From JAGOLU01 sp037138475 (GTDB lineage: Bacteria > Patescibacteriota > Microgenomatia > UBA1406 > GWC2-37-13): a stretch of 64,000 nt of DNA. The position numbers were made by a program, and so were the translations under genes. Below, piece by piece: positions 8,311 to 17,595 of this stretch; position 1 is the stretch's first letter; each line of letters starts with the position of its first letter. The stretch is from positions 8,476 through 72,475 of the forward strand of contig JBAXII010000005.1 in assembly GCA_037138475.1 (NCBI GenBank), read 5' to 3'. The notes beneath the pieces were generated by a model that searched no databases, was not told the DNA's origin, and saw nothing but the letters and a program-made list of their open reading frames with translations.

Positions 8311-9594
8311 TCAGTTAGCCCTTCTCGTTTTTATGATCCCATACATCCCCGTTGCGGTGATGGAGATACCGGCGAGGATATAGAGGATGGTGTCTGCGCC
8401 ACTAGTGGTGGGGAGTCTGGTGACACCAGTGAGGGCTTTGTTTGCACAACAGTTGAGTCCTGAGGATGCTACTGAAGGATCGGAGGGACTGACACAGCGA
8501 TTACTCATATCAGACACCCCACATGCGCCACAGGTAGCATCACACTTGAGTTGTGGCTTGGCTGCTACAGGGACAGCTGCGGGTGCGCCACAGTCTACGT
8601 CGCTGGTACAAGTGAGTGAGGCGGCAGGCACAGAGGTATTCGGGGCGGAAGATGAGGAGGGAGGAGTGGTGGGTACCACCGGAGGACGACCTGACAGCAC
8701 TGCGCAACGTTGATTTTGACACTGTCTATAGCAACAGAGTGATCCATCAGGCATCGCGCCATCCCATCGACACATCCCATCTGCTGCTGTCCATCCACAG
8801 ATACCACACTTAGCTGGGTTACAACTACCAGATCCTGATGAAGAACCAGTGGTGGGAGGACGCGTAGGGGCGGGTGTGGTGGTGATGGTACTGGGGATGG
8901 TACTGGGGATGGTACTGGGGATGGTGGGAGTGAGTGATCTCGTGATCGTGGTGACCGGAGGAGTCAGAGTGGTAGCGGGAGGCAAGATCACGGGGAGAGT
9001 AGGGCCCCCGGCAATGACCGTAACCACTGGCACCGTTGGTTGAGCTGCTATCGGATCACACGTTACTGTAGCGGTGTACTTCGTCCCTGTCAGGGTGTAG
9101 TTATTTTTTGATTCATCTCCTACCGGTTGTGTGCGCTGTTTATCGCTGTATTTTTGCACGCGCACCTCAAGGGGACCAGGAGAAAAGAGGGCTATCTGGC
9201 ACGGTTCATTATTTGTATCTCCAGGTTTGCCAACGTTTAGAGTCAATTGACAATCATCATGTATATAAAACAAATCTTTACCAGATTGTGCAAAAACATA
9301 CCGAAAATAGGGGCCAGTTGAGGTGGACGTGCAACCTAAGTTAAAAGTGGTTTCATTTGCAATCTGCAAGGACGATCCCGTCGCAGGTGATTTGATAGGA
9401 GTGGATGCTGCGGGAGTTTCAGCTGCCCGAGGCTCCGGCGCTGAGATGTTGTACTGGGTCTGAAGTGTGATGGATATACCTAGTGTGGCAACGAAAAAAA
9501 ATACTACGACAGCCACACCTTTGATGATATCAAGAGTCCGCCGAGGGATAGATTTGGACTTGGTGAGATAGGAGGGGAGATCTTGGTGGTTCAT
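8311..9594 (-). CDS. Cell-surface protein with two Cys-rich modules and a C-terminal anchor
   Basis: This 427-residue protein has an N-terminal membrane segment (GVAVVVFFFVATLGISITL), an unknown domain to about residue 215, a Thr/Pro-rich linker containing a three-fold TIPS repeat, two Cys-rich modules, and a C-terminal hydrophobic helix followed by KTRRAN. Module 1 is CNPAKCGICGW...CCYRQCQNQRC; module 2 is CDATCGACG...NCC. LPTTSG directly precedes the last helix and resembles a sortase-type signal, although no sortase gene is in the window. Related modules occur in the proteins at 38877 and 42462. It is probably exported and held on the surface. The function is unknown. Confidence 0.7.
   Translation of the reverse strand: MNHQDLPSYLTKSKSIPRRTLDIIKGVAVVVFFFVATLGISITLQTQYNISAPEPRAAETPAASTPIKSPATGSSLQIANETTFNLGCTSTSTGPYFRYVFAQSGKDLFYIHDDCQLTLNVGKPGDTNNEPCQIALFSPGPLEVRVQKYSDKQRTQPVGDESKNNYTLTGTKYTATVTCDPIAAQPTVPVVTVIAGGPTLPVILPPATTLTPPVTTITRSLTPTIPSTIPSTIPSTITTTPAPTRPPTTGSSSGSGSCNPAKCGICGWTAADGMCRWDGAMPDGSLCCYRQCQNQRCAVLSGRPPVVPTTPPSSSSAPNTSVPAASLTCTSDVDCGAPAAVPVAAKPQLKCDATCGACGVSDMSNRCVSPSDPSVASSGLNCCANKALTGVTRLPTTSGADTILYILAGISITATGMYGIIKTRRAN
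8883..8935. repeat. Short in-frame tandem repeat (TIPS units)
   Basis: The 12-base unit GATGGTACTGGG is repeated three to four times in the linker of the surface protein at 8311-9594 and encodes TIPSTIPSTIPS. Such a repeat can change copy number without breaking the frame, altering linker length. Confidence 0.7.
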
Positions 9595-9689
9595 GGACTG
9601 TGTAAATGATGTACTACGCTATACATAGTAGCAAATACAAATCTGAACGTCTATAGAGGTGGGGAAACATGAGGTATGAGAAGAATCTG

Positions 9690-9956
9690 CTGAATAAGAT
9701 CTTTCCCCAGCCAAAGGCGGGATCAGGCACCGCCCACGTAGGGATATGCCCGGACTACGTCGGTCGGACTTGGGTCCAGAGGCTCCGCCCGTAGGCTACG
9801 CCCGGAGGGAGGGATGACTCCGCCGATTCGGCGCCGCGCCTGCAACGCTTATGCGTAGCATTGCGGGCAGGGGCAAGCATGATAACACAGGTCGATGTAT
9901 AGACTCTCCGTTCCCGTTCTCCGTTTCTCTATTTCTTATTTCCCTATTTCCTAATC
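9690..9956. repeat. Intergenic palindromic repeat cluster
   Basis: The 362-base gap holds no gene. It contains a CGGACTTGGGTCCAGAGGCTC module (also near 56888), CCGCCGATTCGGCG, and a 48-base element at 9829-9876 that recurs at 29518-29565 with one mismatch and can fold on its CCTGCAACGC...GCGGGCAGG arms. Confidence 0.7.
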
Positions 9957-11402
9957 TTAATTACCCACCACTCCTACCGCCTCATCACCTGACTCGAAGA
10001 CGATCTTGCCTGATCCTGCTTGTTTTAGTACTCTCTCCACCTCATCACGCTTGCCGAGGATCACCTGGATTTCACCCACCTGCATACGCTTTGTAAGTGC
10101 ACTTCTGGGTATGTACGGATCTACAAAATCGGACGCTCCGACTTTTGATATGAGTACCTTGCGATCTGCGTAGTAGATAGTGGCTGGATAGAGATCATCC
10201 AAACGCACAATCTGCTCGTCAACACGGGTGATCCTTTTCGCATATTCTGCCGTGATCTTTTGAGAAACAGTCGAATGATTTGTGAAAATATGAGTTATGA
10301 TCCGACGGTAAATGCGTGCGTACTGAAAAAGAAAGAGTGTCAGGACGATCATGGGGATCAGGAGTGCCTGCACCTCGCCACGGGGTCGGAGGTATCTATC
10401 GCGCAAGACTCGTACACTATATCCCACCGCCATCGCTGCAAAGGGAAGCACCGGCAGGAGATACCAGTTTGCATGCACATGGCTGAGTGAAAGCATAACC
10501 AAAAGGAGCATGCCATAGAGTATGGGGATGAGATGTCTCCTCACATCCCTAAACATATGCAGATATCCAACAAGTGCCACCGAACCAAACCAAATACCCA
10601 CTGACTCACGCATATATCTGATGTATTCTAAGTTTGCATTTTTAAATGAAAAACGCGCAGTGCCTTGATCTGATGAAAAAAGAAAATAGCGCACATACTC
10701 CCACCCTTGCACTGCATACGCACTGAGGAGCCAAATAGTCGGCAACAATATCGCACTGGCTAGACAGTAAAAGATTTGAGTCAATGCATCTCGCAACGCA
10801 TGTGTTGTACGAGGCGCATGCATAAGGAATTGATTCGCTAGATGGATACAAAAAATTGGCACGAGGTAGTAGGCGAGTGATGCCTTGGTCAGGTACACCA
10901 ATCCCACACATACTCCGTACAGCACAGGCATATATCTCGACCTGCTGTGTATCACTATAAAACTGATGACTATCCACAACGTAGCGACTCCATCTAGGTT
11001 CGCTCCCCGACTACGATATATATAAAGCCCATTGGCTACGAGTACCAGCATCGTGACAAATGCGGAAAGCATGCCGTGCCGTCGATACATATACCACCCA
11101 CACAGGTATACAGTCAGCATCGCTGCGAGCGCTGAGGGTAGTCGGATAGCCCACTCAGTGAGACCGAAAATCGATGTGGAAAGTACCCCAAGCCAGTAGT
11201 AGAGGGGAGGCTTGTCTATGAATACTGCCTGATTCCAGTAAGGTATGATAAAGTCGTGGGAACGAACCATTGAGCGTATCCCATCTGCATAAAATGCCTC
11301 GTCCCAGTTTTCAAATGGCGAAGCGCCCAAATTATATAAAAATAGATATACTACCCACAGTCCGAGTCCGAGAAATGCGCATATTCGCAAAGCCTTACCC
11401 AT
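9957..11402 (-). CDS. GT-C family glycosyltransferase (ArnT/PMT-like)
   Basis: This 481-residue polytopic protein has about ten to twelve helices. The first extracytoplasmic loop reads NLGASPFENWDEAFYADG followed by FIDKPPLYYWLG and TEWAIRLPSALAA. These are hallmarks of the ArnT/PMT-2 group, which use a polyprenyl-phosphate sugar; the Asp-Glu pair in NWDEAFYA is the expected catalytic acid site. It probably glycosylates lipids, glycans or proteins outside the membrane. The ATG at 11402 is favoured because TATACT (11412-11417) ends 9 nt upstream. It is transcribed away from the GT2 gene and the start codons touch. Confidence 0.9.
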   Translation of the reverse strand: MGKALRICAFLGLGLWVVYLFLYNLGASPFENWDEAFYADGIRSMVRSHDFIIPYWNQAVFIDKPPLYYWLGVLSTSIFGLTEWAIRLPSALAAMLTVYLCGWYMYRRHGMLSAFVTMLVLVANGLYIYRSRGANLDGVATLWIVISFIVIHSRSRYMPVLYGVCVGLVYLTKASLAYYLVPIFCIHLANQFLMHAPRTTHALRDALTQIFYCLASAILLPTIWLLSAYAVQGWEYVRYFLFSSDQGTARFSFKNANLEYIRYMRESVGIWFGSVALVGYLHMFRDVRRHLIPILYGMLLLVMLSLSHVHANWYLLPVLPFAAMAVGYSVRVLRDRYLRPRGEVQALLIPMIVLTLFLFQYARIYRRIITHIFTNHSTVSQKITAEYAKRITRVDEQIVRLDDLYPATIYYADRKVLISKVGASDFVDPYIPRSALTKRMQVGEIQVILGKRDEVERVLKQAGSGKIVFESGDEAVGVVGN

Positions 11403-12119
11403 ATGGTGGCCAGTATACCTCACCAACTCACTTCTTTGACTATTGTCCTACCCTTTTTTAATGATGCGGGTACGGTCACCAAGATGCTCGACGACGCCTA
11501 CCTCATCGGCCCCCAGGTCACCTCCCAGCTCCCTGTCATAGCAATACATGGAGGCCCCTCAAGTGATGACACTTATGTAAAGATACTATCTGCCAAGTCC
11601 ACACACCCCTCCCTACAAATCCTCGATGAGTCTCGATCAGGGCGTGGGTATGCGGTGATCGCTACCGGACTAAAAATGGCTCAATCCGAATGGGTTTTTT
11701 ATACTGATGGGGATGCGCAGTATGATCTGAAAGATTTGCTCAAACTAGTTAAAGCGCAGTCAGAAACCGGAGCAGAGGTGGTAAATGGATACAAGAGTCA
11801 TCGCCAAGATTCATATATGCGTGTACTTGCCGGTGGGCTCTATGCTCGGCTCGTGAGATACATACTCAGACTCCCTATCAGAGATCCTCACTGTGACTTC
11901 CGACTCATCAAAACTTCGCTCCTCGCAGATTGGCATCCTCGTGCGACAGGCGCTGCCATCATTCAGGACCTTATCACTCATCTAAAGCGACAGACGCAAC
12001 GATGGGCAGAGGTAGAGGTGTCTCATCACGAGAGAGTGTATGGCACATCAAACTATACTATACTACAGCTTGCCAGAGAGACCCTTTCCGGCATGTTGCT
12101 ATTTTGGAGATATAGATGA
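11403..12119 (+). CDS. GT2-family glycosyltransferase
   Basis: This 238-residue cytosolic or membrane-associated enzyme begins LTIVLPFFNDAGTVTKML and carries the metal and nucleotide-sugar site as FYTDGDAQYD, typical of dolichyl-phosphate-mannose-synthase-like GT2 enzymes. Further on, PIRDPHCDFRLIKTSLL matches the conserved D-x-x-C/G-x-F-R region. It lacks the C-terminal membrane helices of some relatives. It probably makes a polyprenyl-phosphate sugar or extends a surface glycan, which would suit the adjacent GT-C enzyme. Its stop overlaps the next start as ATGA, so the two are translationally coupled. Confidence 0.88.
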   Translation: MVASIPHQLTSLTIVLPFFNDAGTVTKMLDDAYLIGPQVTSQLPVIAIHGGPSSDDTYVKILSAKSTHPSLQILDESRSGRGYAVIATGLKMAQSEWVFYTDGDAQYDLKDLLKLVKAQSETGAEVVNGYKSHRQDSYMRVLAGGLYARLVRYILRLPIRDPHCDFRLIKTSLLADWHPRATGAAIIQDLITHLKRQTQRWAEVEVSHHERVYGTSNYTILQLARETLSGMLLFWRYR

Positions 12120-13207
12120 AACACATACCTTTTCAATTTTTTGATAGAGAATATGCAGAGCTTCGTGATGAGCTCCTACAGGTATGTGACAGATTTTTTG
12201 AGTCAGGGCACTACATACTCGGAGCCCAGGTTGAACAATTTGAAACAAGATTTGCAAAATCTATCGGTGTATCCTATGCAGCAGGTGTGGCAAATGGCAC
12301 CGATGCGATCACACTCGCTATCAAAGCCCTTGACATAGAGCCAGGAAGCAAGATCATCACCAGTGCAGTATCTGCGTATGCTACGGTAGTAGGGATCACA
12401 CAAGCAGGATGTATACCAGTACTCGTGGATATTGATCCAGCCACTGGACTCATCGACCATAAAAAAATACCGTCTGCCATAACGACAAAAACAAAGGCGA
12501 TACTTCCGGTCCACCTCTATGGCCAGATGGTGAATATGAAAGAAATCACAAAGATCGCATCGAGCAATGATCTAAAAGTGATCGAGGACTGTGCGCAGTC
12601 CTACGGCGCGACCTACGCAGGCAAGCCAGCGGGAGCATGGGGGGATGCAGGAGCATTCTCATTTTATCCAACCAAAAATCTCGGTGGCTATGGTGATGGA
12701 GGACTCGTCTCCATCAATGACACAGATGGTGCAGCTCGACTCAGATCGTTACGCGCATATGGTCAGAGCACACGCTATCTCCACGATCATTGGGGTATAA
12801 ACAGCAGACTGGACGAGTTTCAAGCAGCAATGCTGCGCATCAAGATGCAGTACGCGATCGGCTGGAGAAATATACGCAATGAGTATGCATCTCGCTATCG
12901 TGTAGAGATACACAGTGTGATACACCTGGAGCAGACTCCAAACGCTACTCACTCCTATCATCTCTATGTGGTCACGCATCCACAAAGAGATGCGCTCCAG
13001 GCTCACCTGTCCTCTCATGGCATCACCTCACTCATCCACTATCCCATACCCCAGCACAAGCAAAAAGCCTTTACCTATCACCATGGTCCCTTGCCTAACG
13101 CTGAAAGGTTTTGTGATTCGATCTTGTCCCTCCCCTTGAGCGCGCAGATGACAAAGGACGAAGTGGACTACGTGATTGAGGTGGTGAATATGTTTGAAAG
13201 GTCTTGA
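12116..13207 (+). CDS. DegT/DnrJ/EryC1/StrS-family sugar aminotransferase
   Basis: This 363-residue PLP-dependent enzyme has the family features: GVANGTDAITLAI for cofactor phosphate binding, VIEDCAQSYGATYAG holding the PLP Asp, and SFYPTKNLGGYGDGG with the Schiff-base lysine K187. Such enzymes convert keto-sugar nucleotides to amino sugars for surface polysaccharides. Motifs like FDREYAEL at the N-terminus and the GINSRLDEFQAA segment agree. It is the second gene of a two-gene operon, overlapping the GT2 gene by four bases. The exact sugar cannot be told from sequence alone. Confidence 0.93.
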   Translation: MKHIPFQFFDREYAELRDELLQVCDRFFESGHYILGAQVEQFETRFAKSIGVSYAAGVANGTDAITLAIKALDIEPGSKIITSAVSAYATVVGITQAGCIPVLVDIDPATGLIDHKKIPSAITTKTKAILPVHLYGQMVNMKEITKIASSNDLKVIEDCAQSYGATYAGKPAGAWGDAGAFSFYPTKNLGGYGDGGLVSINDTDGAARLRSLRAYGQSTRYLHDHWGINSRLDEFQAAMLRIKMQYAIGWRNIRNEYASRYRVEIHSVIHLEQTPNATHSYHLYVVTHPQRDALQAHLSSHGITSLIHYPIPQHKQKAFTYHHGPLPNAERFCDSILSLPLSAQMTKDEVDYVIEVVNMFERS

Positions 13208-13246
13208 TGGTATAAGTTGTAATTTCATCTTGCGCATATTGCATAT

Positions 13247-13480
13247 GTCATTGCGAGGAGCTAGACTTGAGCATGCATTAGAGAGCGACGTGGCAATCTC
13301 TCCATGTATGGGATTGCCACGGCCTTCTCACCATGGTGAGAAGGACTCGCAATGACATGCACATATCTTTATAGACTTAGATCCCGGATCCCCGCATGGC
13401 GGGGCAAGCTCTCTGACGGGCCTGCCGGCAGGCAGGCATGTCCGGGATGACTCCGCCTCATCGGCGGACAAGTCGCTGAT
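13247..13480. repeat. Large composite palindrome (GTCATTGCGAG type) plus GATCCCGG type
   Basis: In this 313-base gap without a gene, 13247-13356 is bounded by GTCATTGCGAG and CTCGCAATGAC, with inner pairs GGCAATCTC/GATTGCC and CCTTCTCACC/GGTGAGAAGG, so the whole can fold as one nested hairpin. From about 13380 follows a GATCCCGGATCC...TCCGGGATGAC element. A relative of the first occurs at 60227-60300. Confidence 0.8.
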
Positions 13481-13520
13481 GCTCGTCACTTTACAGACTT
13501 TATAAACTAATGTTCTTACC

Positions 13521-14186
13521 ATGAATGTCAAAATCTCCCCCCACTGGCAGCCTCTTCTGAAAAACGAGTTTGAAAAGCCCTACTTCAAACTTCTTGCAGA
13601 GAAAATTCGAACCGAATACCTTACCAAATCAGTGTACCCTGCACCAAAAAATATTTTTAGAGCATTTGATGAGTGTCCTCCCGAGGAGGTGCGAGTCGTG
13701 ATCCTCGGTCAGGATCCCTATCACACCCCAGGAGTCGCGGACGGTCTCTCTTTCTCATCCCTCCCCGGCAATCCGATCCCTCCCTCACTGCAGAATATAT
13801 ACAAGGAAATAGAGTCAGAGTATGGCGGGCCCTGCGCGCCCACACCTGACCTCACGCGCTGGGCCCGCCAAGGCGTCCTCCTGCTAAACGCCTCACTCAC
13901 CGTCGAGTCAGGACTGGCAAACTCCCACGCACTTCATGGCTGGCACACCTTTACCGATGCGGTGATCCAAGCAATTTCTAAATCGAAAAGTCATGTAGTC
14001 TTTCTCCTCTGGGGGAGCTTTGCGGGGAAGAAGGACGTGCTCATCGACACTTCCAAGCATCTCGTCTTAAAGTCTCCCCACCCCTCGCCCCTGTCCGCAT
14101 ACCGTGGCTTCCTCGGGAACGGACATTTTCGAAAGACAAATGAGTATCTGATGATGCACAAAAAATCAGTGATTGAGTGGAAGTGA
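13521..14186 (+). CDS. ung: Uracil-DNA glycosylase, family 1
   Basis: This 221-residue enzyme removes uracil from DNA as the first step of base-excision repair. The water-activating motif is GQDPYHTPGVADGLSFS with Asp65; the uracil-binding region is LLLNASLTV; and the DNA-intercalation loop is HPSPLSAYRGFLG with His187. These match the family nearly residue for residue and the length is standard. The gene is convergent with the SIMPL gene and is not part of an obvious operon. Confidence 0.97.
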   Translation: MNVKISPHWQPLLKNEFEKPYFKLLAEKIRTEYLTKSVYPAPKNIFRAFDECPPEEVRVVILGQDPYHTPGVADGLSFSSLPGNPIPPSLQNIYKEIESEYGGPCAPTPDLTRWARQGVLLLNASLTVESGLANSHALHGWHTFTDAVIQAISKSKSHVVFLLWGSFAGKKDVLIDTSKHLVLKSPHPSPLSAYRGFLGNGHFRKTNEYLMMHKKSVIEWK

Positions 14187-14214
14187 ACTACTTCTGATGA
14201 AAAAATACACTCTG

Positions 14215-14946
14215 CTACCTCTTCTCAAAATACAGCGTCACGCGTGAGGTGATCGACTCCTCTCCAGCCTGCAGATCAACAGGAGGGCCACCTGAATCCA
14301 TGGATGCTTTCATCGCGTAAATTGGCATTGGGCGCGAACCGTCCCCTGACTCAGAGATATTCGTGATCGCACCGAGTCTGATCCCAAGCTTTTTGGCGAG
14401 TTTCTCAGCTTGCTCTTTGGCATTTTCTATGGCTTTATCTCGTGCCATCTCGCGATATTTTTCAGGATGAGCGACTACAAATCGAGTGTTTTGCACCTCA
14501 TTTGCTCCTGCAGCTACCGCTGCTTGAGTGACTTTGCCAGTGATAGTCTTGTCCATGACTTTGATGGAGATGGTGGCGTTGCCGTTGTATCCCGCTATTT
14601 TGTTTGCACCATCAGTATAGTCGTAGTTGGGATTTACGTTGTAGTTGGTCGTTTTGACGTCTTCAGCAGAGATCCCAAGCTCCTTCACTGCAGTCACTAT
14701 GGCATTGTGTACCTCATCGACCTGCTTTTGGGCGAGGTCTGCACTCGCGGCCTTACTTACCACGACTCCCACATCGACATAGGCGATATCAGGCACCACA
14801 TCGACCTTGCCCTCTCCCACCATGCTAAACTCACTCGTGGTCATCGTCGTACTGGTGGTATGGATCGGGATCGAAAATCCAAATAGGCGTACAAAAAAAA
14901 GAGTCACGAGTATGGCCAGCGGAGTGAGAATATATGGGTTGCGCAT
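14215..14946 (-). CDS. SIMPL (DUF541) domain protein, membrane-anchored
   Basis: This 243-residue protein has a hydrophobic N-terminus (ILTPLAILVTLFFVRLFGF) acting as signal or anchor, then a SIMPL domain from about residue 42 to the end. Recognisable parts are GEGKVDVVPDIAYVDVGV, the YNVNPNYDY segment and AIENAKEQAEKLAKKLGI. Family members sit in the periplasm or on the outer membrane face and oligomerise; their roles are poorly known. Length and motif order are normal for the family. Confidence 0.9.
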   Translation of the reverse strand: MRNPYILTPLAILVTLFFVRLFGFSIPIHTTSTTMTTSEFSMVGEGKVDVVPDIAYVDVGVVVSKAASADLAQKQVDEVHNAIVTAVKELGISAEDVKTTNYNVNPNYDYTDGANKIAGYNGNATISIKVMDKTITGKVTQAAVAAGANEVQNTRFVVAHPEKYREMARDKAIENAKEQAEKLAKKLGIRLGAITNISESGDGSRPMPIYAMKASMDSGGPPVDLQAGEESITSRVTLYFEKR

Positions 14947-15006
14947 AGAAATATGAAAGTGATAATAACTTACACTTATAGATCATACAGATATATGCAG
15001 TCATGG

Positions 15007-16989
15007 TCAACCACCATTTTTTGGCTTTGAACCAACCCTCCCATATATCCGTATCACCGGATGATCAAAGACCGTGCTCGTCTCCTCAGCGATCTCATCT
15101 GGGAACTCCATGAGTGTATACCCAAAAATCTTCAGACGAGGATACGATGCAAAGCGCGCCACAGGTACAAAGCCAAGCTTGCCGCTAAAGAGATCATCAT
15201 AATACGTATTTAGCGCCGGGTACTTCGCACGGAGGAACGCACACTTTGCAAGTGAATGGAGTGGGCGAGGATCCACATCAGGATCAACGACCTTGCCCAC
15301 AGGTCGACACGAGTGATTATAAAATATCCGCCTGGAGGGGACGCTGATATAGTCAGCACTCGCGATGTGTCGCTTCAGCTCAGCTTGAAGTGTGGGACTA
15401 TCATCGAGATCATAGAAGTTAAATGAGATGTTGGTGATGTTGTATCCAGACGGACGGACTGCGCCAGGGCCATCGATGGGGATATCGATCACATTTGCAG
15501 TCTCAGAGAGCACAGTCGAGCCACTGGGCACATGATCATACATCCAAGCCGATGCGGCTATGCGCACATCTCTACTGGTATATATCTGCACAAATGCGAT
15601 CCCTGGCACGATCATGATACAAAAGAGTAGTCCCAGAGCATATGAGGCGATCGGGCGTTTTGACTTGGCAAGCTGCTTTGCGCTGTCGATGAGGCGCAGC
15701 CACATCAAAATAGCAAAAAGAGTGAGCAGGGGGAGCATGGGTGCGAGGAATCGCGTCCATTTCGCATATAAAAAGCCATTTGCGACGAATGCGAGGACGG
15801 TCGCAAATCGTACGATCGTATGTGCACTCGATCTCACTCTGACAAAGAGAAATCCTACGATGCCAAGGAGTGTCATCATGGCTCCCAGTGCGTAGGGTAA
15901 GACCCGCACGAGTTGGAAGGAGAGTGGCTGCTCCAGGAGAAATTGGCGGGTATAAAATGGTATGACACTCCCGACCCCGACACCTGTCTCATAGGTCATG
16001 CTGCTGGCAAACTCGTTGAATGAGATGAGATTGTACGGAGATGAAATGACGGCGACCAAAACTGTCGCGATGATGAGTACGAGGACGTGCACCATCATCT
16101 GTATCGTGGCGCTGATACTGTATCGCAGTGCGATGCGTGTGAGAAACGAGGGTGGGGTATCACCTGGCGGGTCGGCATATGCGGCGAGCTGCGCTCGCCG
16201 CACCCCATATATCCGCACGCATTCTTCTACCCACCGCAGTCCAAGGGTAAATAGTGGTATCCCCACGGTGATAACCCCCGAGAGTTTTGCACCGATCGCC
16301 AGCCCACTCACGACACCCAACGTGACGACCTGTATAAATGAGACTTTGGGAAAGTGATAGAGTTGCACAGACCAATAGACACTAAGTACATATAAAAGTG
16401 CGAGCAAACTTTCAGTGGTGCCATAGTGCGCAAACTGTATAGCACTGGGAACACATATGAGTCCTGCGAGGGAGGTGTAGATGGCGAAGCGGGTCAATTT
16501 TTTTACATACAGCACTCGAATAAGTTTGTAGAGTACGATTGCGGTGAAGACTGAGGCAGTAGCACTGATGATTCTCAATGCCAGGGCAATTTCACCAAAA
16601 TCAAGTGGCGCATTTGTGATACTCATCTTCATACTTACTATCTTTGCAAGGGCGAGTCCTATATATAGCGTGACCTGACCATACGCGAAAAAAGTAGGCT
16701 GCAAACATGGCATATGCCCCAAATATACCGTGGGGCTCGAAGTGTCTTGAGTTCCTTGCCAAGTGATCTGGAACTCCCTCATAAGCAAACGAGGTATATC
16801 ACTGACATGTGTACACCGGAGCTGCGAGATCGCATCGACCATATTGCGCTCATCAGGGTGCATGGGGTAGGGGAGACTCCACCCGATATTTACAAATCGA
16901 GTGTAGATCAGGAGTGCGACGAGGATCAAAAGCATCAGAAAGTGCACTATTGCTTCTTTGGATACAAGACGAATTGATTTTAAGTGCAT
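15007..16989 (-). CDS. Large polytopic GT-C-like glycosyltransferase
   Basis: This 660-residue membrane protein has about ten to twelve hydrophobic helices. The first loop carries NIGWSLPYPMHPDERNMVD, in which the DE pair is the likely catalytic site of PMT/ArnT-type enzymes. A soluble C-terminal part of roughly 160 residues follows, with ASAWMYDHVPSGSTVLSET as found in related CPR and archaeal enzymes. The ATG at 16989 (MHLKSIRL) is chosen because TATTAT ends 8 nt upstream; the open frame continues to 17043. Substrate is unknown; a role in surface glycosylation is inferred. Confidence 0.8.
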   Translation of the reverse strand: MHLKSIRLVSKEAIVHFLMLLILVALLIYTRFVNIGWSLPYPMHPDERNMVDAISQLRCTHVSDIPRLLMREFQITWQGTQDTSSPTVYLGHMPCLQPTFFAYGQVTLYIGLALAKIVSMKMSITNAPLDFGEIALALRIISATASVFTAIVLYKLIRVLYVKKLTRFAIYTSLAGLICVPSAIQFAHYGTTESLLALLYVLSVYWSVQLYHFPKVSFIQVVTLGVVSGLAIGAKLSGVITVGIPLFTLGLRWVEECVRIYGVRRAQLAAYADPPGDTPPSFLTRIALRYSISATIQMMVHVLVLIIATVLVAVISSPYNLISFNEFASSMTYETGVGVGSVIPFYTRQFLLEQPLSFQLVRVLPYALGAMMTLLGIVGFLFVRVRSSAHTIVRFATVLAFVANGFLYAKWTRFLAPMLPLLTLFAILMWLRLIDSAKQLAKSKRPIASYALGLLFCIMIVPGIAFVQIYTSRDVRIAASAWMYDHVPSGSTVLSETANVIDIPIDGPGAVRPSGYNITNISFNFYDLDDSPTLQAELKRHIASADYISVPSRRIFYNHSCRPVGKVVDPDVDPRPLHSLAKCAFLRAKYPALNTYYDDLFSGKLGFVPVARFASYPRLKIFGYTLMEFPDEIAEETSTVFDHPVIRIYGRVGSKPKNGG

Positions 16990-17052
16990 ACCCGTCAATA
17001 ATACAGGAATCCCCATAGATAGGCTAATACGTAATTCTCTCAATTCGAGTCA

Positions 17053-17150
17053 TCTTGACTCCTCACTCCGCCGATTCGGCGGAGTGAGGTGGAAAGATCT
17101 CATCCTGCAGACTCTTCAGATTCTTCGCTCCACTCAGAATGACTAGATAC
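17053..17150. repeat. Palindromic repeats with CCGCCGATTCGGCGG core
   Basis: A near-perfect hairpin (CTCACTCCGCCGATTCGGCGGAGTGAG) is followed by an AGATTCTTCGCTCC...CAGAATGAC element. Both belong to families seen in other gaps here. Confidence 0.7.
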
Positions 17151-17233
17151 AAATCGTCATCGAAATAGTTGACTAGCACAATCCTCAACTCTCCATTATC
17201 CATTATCTATAGTGTATGGATTGCGTCAATCGG

Positions 17234-17262
17234 TTGCAAAAATGGCATCTGCACTGTATCAT
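17234..17262 (+). promoter_or_regulatory. Promoter of the rpsF-ssb-rpsR operon
   Basis: TTGCAA (17234-17239) and TATCAT (17257-17262) are separated by exactly 17 bases and precede rpsF by 32 bases. This predicts a short leader of about 25 nt, unlike the leaderless genes nearby. Confidence 0.6.
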
Positions 17263-17294
17263 AAGCCCATCAGTTACATCATTTAGCACCGTTC

Positions 17295-17558
17295 ATGAAG
17301 TACGAAATCACCTATCTCGTCGAAACCGAAGACAAATCGCCCGCAGTCATAGACGTCATTACCTCAGCTGGAGGCACCTATACCGAAACCAAAAAATGGG
17401 GTCAGAGAGACCTCGCGTATCCTATCAACAAGCTCCGCAAGGCCTTTTATTACACTGGTACCATCGAGATCGTAGGCAGTGCCATCACCGACCTCAAAAA
17501 CAAGCTCAACTATGCAAAAGTAGCCATTAGATATCTCATCCTAAGTCAAGAGGAATAA
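17295..17558 (+). CDS. rpsF: Ribosomal protein bS6
   Basis: This 87-residue protein (MKYEITYLVETEDKSPAVID) has the S6 ferredoxin-like fold pattern, including KKWGQRDLAYPINKLRKAFYY, the conserved RNA-binding and S18-contact strand. It lies in the small-subunit platform with S18. It is the first gene of rpsF-ssb-rpsR. No L9 gene follows, as reported for parts of the Candidate Phyla Radiation. Confidence 0.96.
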   Translation: MKYEITYLVETEDKSPAVIDVITSAGGTYTETKKWGQRDLAYPINKLRKAFYYTGTIEIVGSAITDLKNKLNYAKVAIRYLILSQEE

Positions 17559-17595
17559 GCATACAAATACGGCCAAAGGGCTGTTTTATACACGC

